The notes beneath the pieces were generated by a model. The model searched no databases, was not told the origin of the DNA, and was given only the letters and a program-made list of their open reading frames with translations. From NCBI GenBank assembly GCA_003447595.1, contig DLYT01000056.1, positions 2,129-15,934 on the forward strand: DNA of 13,806 nt, in the 5' to 3' direction. Numbering within the stretch: the first letter of the stretch is position 1; every line of letters starts with the position of its first letter. Below are positions 8,521-13,806 of the stretch, piece after piece. The stretch comes from Porphyromonadaceae bacterium. GTDB lineage: Bacteria > Bacteroidota > Bacteroidia > Bacteroidales > CAMTPD01. The translations under genes and the position numbers were made by a program.

Positions 8521-9495
8521 ATGGATCTTAAGACAAAGATAGAACAAGCGGTTGCCCCTGAACTGGAGCTTTTCAATAACGAATATATGGATTCGCTGAA
8601 AAGCAGTACCCGACGTTTACAGGCTGCAATCGATCATCTCTTTTATTCATCAGGCAAGCACATACGACCTCTTCTCGTATTGCTGGTGGCCAAGAGTTGC
8701 GGTAAAATCACAGATACAACAATCACTTCTGCTGTTTTGCTCGAGTTGTTGCACACATCAACTTTGATTCACGATGATGTTATCGATGAAACAAAGGAGA
8801 GGAGAGGTGTACCTTCTTTGAACGCAATATTCGATAATCGAGTTGCCGTACTTACGGGCGACTATGTATTATCAACGGCTCTTATCAAGGCTATCGGCAC
8901 GCGCAACTTAGGTATCATTGCATTGGTATCAGGACTTGGACGTGATCTTGCCGAAGGAGAAATCAAGCAATATGAAACGGCCGAAGAATTGATTCTGGAT
9001 GAAGAAACCTACCTGCAAGTAATCTTTAAAAAGACGGCAACTTTGCTTTCTGCTTGTGCCCAATGCGGCGCGATATCGGCAGATGCTTCGAGCGAAACGA
9101 TCGATTTGTTTCGTCAGTTTGGAGAGAATCTTGGTTTAGCATTTCAAATCAAAGATGATATCTTCGACTATTTCGAATCGATGAATATTGGTAAACCAAC
9201 CGGAAATGATATACGTGAAGGGAAGGTTACGATGCCTTTACTTTTTGCTTTGCAAAACGGGTGCGAGTCGAAACGAGAATCGATGAAATCGATTATCTTC
9301 AACCGTGATTTTTCGAAAGAAAACATCGCCGCGTTGATTCAGTTTGCAAAAGACAGCGGTGGTATCGAATACGCCGAAAAGCGAATGGACGAGTATTATC
9401 AAAAAGCAATTGCTTGTCTTGAATCACTGCCTCAAACGGATGCAAAAGATTCATTGCTATTATTAGCTCAGTATATTATTAAACGCAACAAATGA
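8521..9495 (+). CDS. Long-chain polyprenyl diphosphate synthase (trans-isoprenyl, IspB-like)
   Basis: Complete, 324 residues from the ATG at 8521; an in-frame ATG at 8512 would add three residues, and the open frame back to 8428 runs through the promoter and is unlikely to be coding. The enzyme adds isopentenyl units to an allylic diphosphate to build the side chain of (mena)quinone. Seen: GKHIRP (45-50), the first Asp-rich motif DDVID (85-89), the second DDIFD (212-216), and GKVTMPLL (234-241). Residues just before the first Asp-rich motif are small (S80, T81) rather than aromatic, which in this family goes with long products; the exact chain length is inference. The gene stands alone on the plus strand, divergent from polA and convergent with deoC. 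Confidence 0.93.
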   Translation: MDLKTKIEQAVAPELELFNNEYMDSLKSSTRRLQAAIDHLFYSSGKHIRPLLVLLVAKSCGKITDTTITSAVLLELLHTSTLIHDDVIDETKERRGVPSLNAIFDNRVAVLTGDYVLSTALIKAIGTRNLGIIALVSGLGRDLAEGEIKQYETAEELILDEETYLQVIFKKTATLLSACAQCGAISADASSETIDLFRQFGENLGLAFQIKDDIFDYFESMNIGKPTGNDIREGKVTMPLLFALQNGCESKRESMKSIIFNRDFSKENIAALIQFAKDSGGIEYAEKRMDEYYQKAIACLESLPQTDAKDSLLLLAQYIIKRNK

Positions 9496-9503
9496 TATAG
9501 AAA

Positions 9504-9547
9504 AAGCGCGATCAAAGTAAATAGATACTTTCGATCGCGCTTCTTTT
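9504..9547. terminator. Bidirectional terminator between the prenyl synthase gene and deoC
   Basis: The inverted repeat 9504-9519 with 9526-9542 has arms AAGCGCGATC-AAAGTA and TACTTT-C-GATCGCGCTT: 16 base pairs with one bulged C at 9532 and a 6-base loop. Plus-strand reading ends in TTCTTTT; minus-strand reading ends in CTTTTTC. It lies 8 bases past one stop codon and about 20 past the other, so it serves both convergent genes. Confidence 0.9.
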
Positions 9548-9566
9548 ATCCGATAAAAAGGAAAGA

Positions 9567-10430
9567 TTATTCTCCGATCTTTTCAAGAATGTTGTTGACA
9601 AGTGAGCTTGCTCCGATACGGAACAGGTCGCTATGCAACCACTCTTCGCCCAATACTTCTTTTACGATGGTGTAATATTTCACGGCATCTTCGGCTGTAG
9701 ATACACCACCCGATACCTTGATACCTTTCTTGATTTTGTTTAGTTCGCTGTATTCTTTTAGCACTTTACACATGGTATAAACTGCTTCGAAAGATGCTCC
9801 TGGATATCCTTTGCCCGTAGATGTTTTGATAAAGTCGGCACCCGAATACAATGCAATCACACTTGCTTTACGAATGTTGTCCGGAGTTGTTAGCGCTCCT
9901 GTTTCAAGGATTACTTTCAACTTAGCTTCGCGACAAGTATATTTGATTTCTTCAATTTCTTCGTTCAATTCTTCGTAGTTCTCTTCGAAGAAAAGGCCAA
10001 GGTTAAGAACAATATCAATTTCATCGGCACCGTCAGTGATGGCAAGCGCTGTCTCAGCAACTTTAATCTCTGGGAAAGTTTGCGATGAAGGAAAACCTCC
10101 GGTTACACATGCAATCTTTACATCGTTTGCGGTAAGTGCCTGTTTCACCGTTTCGGCAAAATTAGGGTAGGTGCAGATCGCTGCTACACTCGGAAGATCG
10201 GGACGATCGCCTTCAAGGTCGTTGACGCGTTGTACCAATTTATAGATGGAGTCTTTCGTATCAATGCTTGTTAGCGAAGTAAGATCGATGAATCCGAAGA
10301 TCTTTTTCAAGACCTCTTTGTTGAAGTTTTCGGTAAACTTCTCGCTTAGGATCTTCTCTACATTCGCTTTGATTTGCTCGGCTGTTTCTACCGATGGATG
10401 CTTTTGAAAAGCTTCATGATATTTGCTCAT
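9567..10430 (-). CDS. deoC: Deoxyribose-phosphate aldolase
   Basis: Complete, 287 residues. This cytoplasmic class I aldolase splits 2-deoxyribose 5-phosphate into acetaldehyde and glyceraldehyde 3-phosphate, feeding deoxynucleoside sugars into glycolysis. Seen: the TIM-barrel motifs CTYPNF (86-91), ADEIDIV with catalytic D139, FIKTSTGKG with K202 as the expected Schiff-base lysine, and GIKVSGGVST with the second active-site lysine K238. It has about 30 more N-terminal residues than E. coli DeoC, matching the longer DeoC type. It is the last gene of the cluster, 5 bases after the MazG-like gene, and is followed by a strong terminator. No other deo-type catabolic gene is nearby. Confidence 0.97.
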   Translation of the reverse strand: MSKYHEAFQKHPSVETAEQIKANVEKILSEKFTENFNKEVLKKIFGFIDLTSLTSIDTKDSIYKLVQRVNDLEGDRPDLPSVAAICTYPNFAETVKQALTANDVKIACVTGGFPSSQTFPEIKVAETALAITDGADEIDIVLNLGLFFEENYEELNEEIEEIKYTCREAKLKVILETGALTTPDNIRKASVIALYSGADFIKTSTGKGYPGASFEAVYTMCKVLKEYSELNKIKKGIKVSGGVSTAEDAVKYYTIVKEVLGEEWLHSDLFRIGASSLVNNILEKIGE

Positions 10431-10435
10431 ACTCT

Positions 10436-10768
10436 TTAAAGTTTATCGTTGTTTATATGTCTGTCTTTATCGCGCGACGTTTTCTTTTCGATGTTTTTGC
10501 GGAACGCTTCGGTAAGATCGATGCCCGTTTGATTGGCCATACACATCAGTACCCATAAGATATCTGCCATTTCATCGCCAAGATCTTTATTCTTGTCGCT
10601 CTCTTTAAACGATTGTTCCCCATACTTGCGTGATACAAGTCGTGCCAATTCGCCCACTTCTTCGGTAAGAATGGCCATATTGGTAAGTTCGTTGAAGTAT
10701 CTTACCCCATACGTTTTGATCCAATGGTCGACTTGCTCTTGCGCTTCTTTGATTGTGATATCGCTCAT
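10436..10768 (-). CDS. MazG-like nucleoside triphosphate pyrophosphohydrolase
   Basis: Complete, 110 residues, a single short MazG-type helical domain. Such enzymes hydrolyse (d)NTPs to the monophosphate and pyrophosphate and are thought to clear non-canonical nucleotides. Seen: the metal-binding pattern EExxE...ExxD as E36, E37, E40 in TEEVGE and E66, D69 in DLGDEMADILWV, all conserved acids present. The C-terminus is short and charged. Its ATG shares one base with the dtd stop (TAATG), and deoC starts 5 bases after its stop, so translational coupling is likely. Half-length MazG proteins act as dimers or tetramers; the substrate is unknown. Confidence 0.9.
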   Translation of the reverse strand: MSDITIKEAQEQVDHWIKTYGVRYFNELTNMAILTEEVGELARLVSRKYGEQSFKESDKNKDLGDEMADILWVLMCMANQTGIDLTEAFRKNIEKKTSRDKDRHINNDKL

Positions 10769-11220
10769 TACTCTTTATTTTTTGTGTCGATAATGATCGT
10801 AACCGGACCGTCGTTGATTAGGGCCACTTTCATATCGGCACCAAACTGACCGGTCTTCACAGCTTTCCCGATTGTTTCGCCCATCTGCTTGCAGAATGAT
10901 TCATAAAGAGGGGTTGCTGTTTCGGGGCGAGCTGCTTTGAAGTACGAAGGTCGGTTTCCTTTTTTAGTAGAAGCGTGTAAGGTAAACTGACTTACTATAA
11001 GAATATCTCCGTCGATATCGAGCGTTGATTTATTCATTACTCCGTTTTCATCGTCGAAGATGCGAAGATTTGAGATCTTCTTTACCAACCAATCGATGTC
11101 TTCTTCGGTGTCTGCTTCTTCGATACCCACCAGAATCATCATTCCTTTACCAATAGAGGAATACAATTGTTGATCAATAGTAACCGATGCTTCGGTTACG
11201 CGCTGTATAACGGTTCTCAT
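10768..11220 (-). CDS. dtd: D-aminoacyl-tRNA deacylase
   Basis: Complete, 150 residues, the standard length. Dtd cleaves D-amino acids (and glycine from tRNA-Ala) off mischarged tRNAs, protecting translation. Seen: the N-terminus MRTVIQRVTEASVTID typical of the family, the SQFTL motif at 77-81 with GNRPSYFKAARP following (88-99), and NDGPVT at 136-141, which supplies the Gly-cis-Pro pair (G138-P139) that rejects L-amino acids across the dimer interface. It overlaps the MazG-like start by one base. Upstream lie 281 bases without a gene, holding a promoter-like box and a repeat array, so dtd may begin its own transcript as well as receive read-through from uvrC. Confidence 0.97.
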   Translation of the reverse strand: MRTVIQRVTEASVTIDQQLYSSIGKGMMILVGIEEADTEEDIDWLVKKISNLRIFDDENGVMNKSTLDIDGDILIVSQFTLHASTKKGNRPSYFKAARPETATPLYESFCKQMGETIGKAVKTGQFGADMKVALINDGPVTIIIDTKNKE

Positions 11221-11336
11221 TTTTCAGTTCGTTTTGTGGCGCCAATTGCTTCCTGTTATGAAACAACCTGCGCGAGAAATAGATTTATTTTTTAGGAAGT
11301 GTTTTCTTTTTTGCATCACTCGGAAAGGTGTTTTCA

Positions 11337-11451
11337 GTCACGCATGGTGCGTGATTTTACCGACGCAGCGTCACTGTTTTTGCTCACGCAGCGTGAATGA
11401 ATTCACTGACGGAGCGTGCGCAAATTTACTCACGCTGCGTCAGTGAAAAAG
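11337..11451. repeat. Five tandem 23-base repeats with palindromic cores
   Basis: Units start at 11337, 11360, 11383, 11406 and 11429 and fill exactly 115 bases. Each has a core like CACGCAGCGTG near its start and an A/T-rich tail. Units 1-3 are palindromic on their own: TCACGCA-TGG-TGCGTGA (11338-11354), GACGC-A-GCGTC (11362-11372), TCACGC-A-GCGTGA (11384-11396). Units 4 and 5 instead pair with each other: 11402-11418 with 11431-11447, 16 of 17 positions, 12-base loop. The array lies between uvrC and dtd. There is no T-run after it on the transcribed strand, so it does not look like a simple terminator. It may be a protein-binding array, a structured leader, or a dispersed intergenic repeat. 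Confidence 0.85.
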
Positions 11452-11462
11452 GTTTTCCTATT

Positions 11463-11480
11463 CCTTGCAAGGCAAAGTTA
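11463..11480 (-). promoter_or_regulatory. Candidate dtd promoter with adjacent palindrome
   Basis: On the minus strand TAACTTTG (11480-11473) is a perfect TAnnTTTG box; no TTTG is seen at the -33 spacing. The next ten bases downstream, 11472-11463, form the perfect palindrome CCTTGCAAGG, which would cover the start of transcription and could be an operator. If active, the dtd transcript has a leader of about 245 bases that includes the whole repeat array. Confidence 0.4.
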
Positions 11481-11501
11481 GATATAATTATCGGTAGATA
11501 C

Positions 11502-13337
11502 TCAGGATTCTTTTTGTTCCGTCGTTGAAAGCGATGTTACACCCAAGCCTTCAAACAAAACTTTCGCTTTTACCGGGCCAAGCAAAGTAACGATCTCTTC
11601 AAAAGGAGCAGCCTTGAGTCGTTTGATGCTTTTGTATTTGTTGAGCAAAAGCGTCTTTGTTTTATCACCGATTCCTTTAATGCTGTCGAGCTCCGAAGTA
11701 GTTTGTCCTTTGCTTCGTTTCTGGCGGTGGAAGGTGATACCAAAGCGGTGGGCTTCGTCTCTGAGTTGCTGAATCAATTTCAAACTTTCGGAGTTCTTGT
11801 CGAGATACAAAGGGATAGGATCTCCCGGGAAGAAGATCTCTTCGAGTCGTTTTGCGATACCGATGATTGGGATCTTACCTTCGAGATTCAACGATTTCAA
11901 CGCATCTACCGCGGCATGCAATTGTCCCTTTCCACCGTCGATAACGATGAGATTGGGTAGGGGCTGCTGCTCTTCGACGAGCCTACTGTAACGACGATAT
12001 ACAATCTCATTCATCGATGAAAAGTCGTCGGGGCCAACCACGGTTTTGATATTAAAGTGTCGGTAATCCTTCTTCGATGGTTTCGCTTTTTTGAATACAA
12101 CACACGCAGCTACCGGATTCGTTCCTTGAATATTCGAGTTATCGAAACACTCGATATGCATTGGTAAGTCGTGTAGTTGAAGATCCTTTTGCATGGTTGA
12201 AAGGATGCGAACCATCCGTTGTTCGGGGTTCAATTTCTCGGCACGTTTGAGCTGGTCGAGCTTGTATTGCTTCACGTTCTTCTCCGAAAGATCGAGCAGT
12301 TTCTTCTTTTCTCCTTTTTGAGGAACGATGAATTTGGTTGTTTCCGATATCTCGATATCGGGCATAAACGGAACGATGATCTCTCGAGCCAAGCTCTTAA
12401 AGCGGGTGCGCATCTCTACGATACCCAAGCCAAGTAGTTCTTCTTTCGGTTCGTCGAGTTTGCGTTTATACTCGAAAGTGTAGGCTTGCGTAATGGATCC
12501 GTTGCGCACGTGCAGGTAATTGATGTAGGCCGAGTCGCCTTCTTCTGCATACGAAAATACGTCGAGGTTGTTGAGCGACGGTGAAACTACCTCCGAACGG
12601 GAACGGTAATTTTCGACAAGATCGAACTTCTCTTTTATCTTTTGTGCTTCTTCAAATTTGAGTTCGCCCGCTAACGCTTGCATCTCCTCGAAGAGAATGT
12701 TGCTCACTTGCGAGATGTTTCCTTTTAAGATCTCCTTTACGGCCGCGATGTTTTTATTGTATTCATCGAGCGATTGCAAACCTTCGCACGGACCTTTGCA
12801 GCGTTTGATATGATATTGCAGGCATACTTTGTATTTTCCTTGCGCGATGGATTCGGGGGTTAACGGCAATTTGCACGTTCTGATCGGGTAGAGGTCTTTG
12901 ATCATTTCGAGCATAATCCGAACCAGCGGAAGCGAACTATACGGGCCAAAGTAAACCGATCCGTCTTTCACGATCTTGCGTGTTTGAAATACACGCGGGA
13001 AGTATTCGTTTTTGATGACGATAGAAGGGTAGGTTTTGTCGTCTTTCAACAATACATTGTAGCGTGGTTTGTATTGTTTGATCAAACTGTTTTCGAGCAA
13101 AAGAGCATCCTCCTCGCTGTTGACCACGATATATTTAATATCCCGTATCCTCCTTACGAGGACACGGGTTTTGGTTGAATCGTGATTCTTATTAAAGTAT
13201 GAAGAAACCCTTTTCTTTAGATTCTTTGCCTTTCCGACGTAAAGGATTACTCCCTTTTCATCGAAGTATTGATAGCATCCCGGCTTGTCGGGAAGAACCG
13301 AAAGAATGGATTGTATATGTTGTTCTACTTCATTCAT
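11502..13337 (-). CDS. uvrC: UvrABC excinuclease subunit C
   Basis: Complete, 611 residues. UvrC cuts the damaged strand on both sides of a lesion after UvrA/UvrB loading. Seen: a GIY-YIG nuclease domain (about 15-95; GCY 20-22, YVG 33-35, R43 and metal-binding E82) for the 3' cut; four cysteines C155, C172, C180 and C184, matching the reported iron-sulfur cluster ligands; a UVR/UvrB-contact helix pair (about 212-245); an RNase H-like nuclease for the 5' cut (D399 in ECFDNSN, D438 in PDDF, D467 in VIDGGKGQ, H530 in DEAHRFG); and a C-terminal helix-hairpin-helix pair (about 548-600, IKGIGDKTK). Its ATG overlaps the ade stop by four bases (ATGA), so it is translated from the same mRNA as ade. 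uvrA and uvrB are not in the window. Confidence 0.98.
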   Translation of the reverse strand: MNEVEQHIQSILSVLPDKPGCYQYFDEKGVILYVGKAKNLKKRVSSYFNKNHDSTKTRVLVRRIRDIKYIVVNSEEDALLLENSLIKQYKPRYNVLLKDDKTYPSIVIKNEYFPRVFQTRKIVKDGSVYFGPYSSLPLVRIMLEMIKDLYPIRTCKLPLTPESIAQGKYKVCLQYHIKRCKGPCEGLQSLDEYNKNIAAVKEILKGNISQVSNILFEEMQALAGELKFEEAQKIKEKFDLVENYRSRSEVVSPSLNNLDVFSYAEEGDSAYINYLHVRNGSITQAYTFEYKRKLDEPKEELLGLGIVEMRTRFKSLAREIIVPFMPDIEISETTKFIVPQKGEKKKLLDLSEKNVKQYKLDQLKRAEKLNPEQRMVRILSTMQKDLQLHDLPMHIECFDNSNIQGTNPVAACVVFKKAKPSKKDYRHFNIKTVVGPDDFSSMNEIVYRRYSRLVEEQQPLPNLIVIDGGKGQLHAAVDALKSLNLEGKIPIIGIAKRLEEIFFPGDPIPLYLDKNSESLKLIQQLRDEAHRFGITFHRQKRSKGQTTSELDSIKGIGDKTKTLLLNKYKSIKRLKAAPFEEIVTLLGPVKAKVLFEGLGVTSLSTTEQKES

Positions 13338-13806
13338 GATTCGAAAAGTGATGTAAACTCAAACTTGGTTACGTCAAACAGTCCTTTGTCGCCGATCTTA
13401 ATTTTCGGGATTACGAGCAAACTCATAAACGATAACGTCATCTGAGGCGCGTGTAATGTAGAACCGATGGCTTTGATTTTTTGATTGCATGCTTCGTACA
13501 ATGAGTCGATTTCATCGATCTCTTTACTGCTGATGATGCCTCCGATTTCGAGCGGAAGTAGCGTTGTTTCGCCTCCGTCAATTACAGAAATACCACCTTT
13601 GCTTTCGATGATTGCGTTGATTGCTTTGCAGATTTCATGATCGGAGCAACCCACGGCAATGATGTTGTGACTGTCGTGCGCGATGCTTACGGCGCATGCT
13701 CCACGTTTTAGTCCTACACCTTTGATGAAACCTACGGCAGGTTTGCTTTGTACGTATCTGTTTACAACCACGATCTTCAAGATGTCTTCTTCAACATTCG
13801 AAACAA
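13334..13806 (-). CDS. ade: Adenine deaminase, C-terminal part (runs off right edge)
   Basis: The frame is open from the stop at 13334 to the right edge, giving 156 complete residues; the ORF-like TTG at 13780 is an internal Leu codon, since VSNVEEDILKIVVVNRY reads straight through it. Adenine deaminase (amidohydrolase superfamily) converts adenine to hypoxanthine and ammonia in purine salvage. Seen: the family's conserved C-terminal segments KIVVVNRY, GFIKGVGLKRGA and SIAHDSHNIIAVG, then GGISVIDGG and a tail ending LFES. The metal-binding catalytic part lies outside the window; full proteins are about 550-600 residues. The stop overlaps the uvrC start by four bases, making ade the upstream partner in the operon. 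Confidence 0.9.
   Translation of the reverse strand, partial: VSNVEEDILKIVVVNRYVQSKPAVGFIKGVGLKRGACAVSIAHDSHNIIAVGCSDHEICKAINAIIESKGGISVIDGGETTLLPLEIGGIISSKEIDEIDSLYEACNQKIKAIGSTLHAPQMTLSFMSLLVIPKIKIGDKGLFDVTKFEFTSLFES

Noticed and set aside
11234..11446. 70-residue plus-strand ORF upstream of dtd
   Set aside because: Almost half is a translation of the 23-base repeats, with no recognisable protein features and no promoter.
11337..11451. CRISPR array
   Set aside because: The repeats are contiguous 23-base units with no unique spacers, and no cas gene is present.
13334..13780. A complete 148-residue gene starting with TTG at 13780
   Set aside because: The frame and family similarity continue upstream to the window edge, so this is the end of adenine deaminase, not a separate gene.

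Overview
This window looks like a chromosomal piece of a Bacteroidales bacterium (Bacteroides/Parabacteroides-like; I cannot name the genus). The evidence is a SusC/SusD outer-membrane pair, promoters of the Bacteroidetes type (TAnnTTTG, with an upstream TTTG in the best case), no purine-rich Shine-Dalgarno sites before the genes, and protein sequences typical of that order. No tRNA, rRNA, insertion sequence or CRISPR array was seen.

Layout, left to right. (1) 1-3878, minus strand: a susC-like TonB-dependent transporter followed by the N-terminal part of its susD-like lipoprotein, which runs off the left edge. This is the start of a polysaccharide-utilisation-type operon whose substrate cannot be read from the window. 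(2) 3879-4413: a 535-base gene-free region with the susC promoter, a leader of about 290 bases, a hairpin whose T-run points away from susC, and the terminator of ychF. (3) 4414-8425, minus strand: ychF and polA, each complete, with a promoter-like box between them. (4) 8512/8521-9495, plus strand: a long-chain polyprenyl diphosphate synthase divergent from polA, ending at a bidirectional terminator shared with deoC. (5) 9567-13806, minus strand: ade (3' part only) - uvrC - dtd - MazG-like - deoC. Most junctions are tight (4-base overlap, 1-base overlap, 5-base gap), but uvrC and dtd are separated by 281 bases holding five 23-base repeats with palindromic cores.

Functional picture: the right-hand cluster groups adenine salvage (Ade), excision repair (UvrC), removal of D-amino acids from tRNA (Dtd), NTP hydrolysis (MazG-like) and deoxyribose-phosphate catabolism (DeoC). 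The middle holds general housekeeping genes (PolA, YchF, polyprenyl chain for quinone). The left end is an accessory nutrient-uptake locus.

The coding content is ordinary. The parts worth a second look are non-coding: the phased 23-base array between uvrC and dtd, and the susC leader, where a terminator-like hairpin on the strand opposite susC suggests a cis-antisense RNA.
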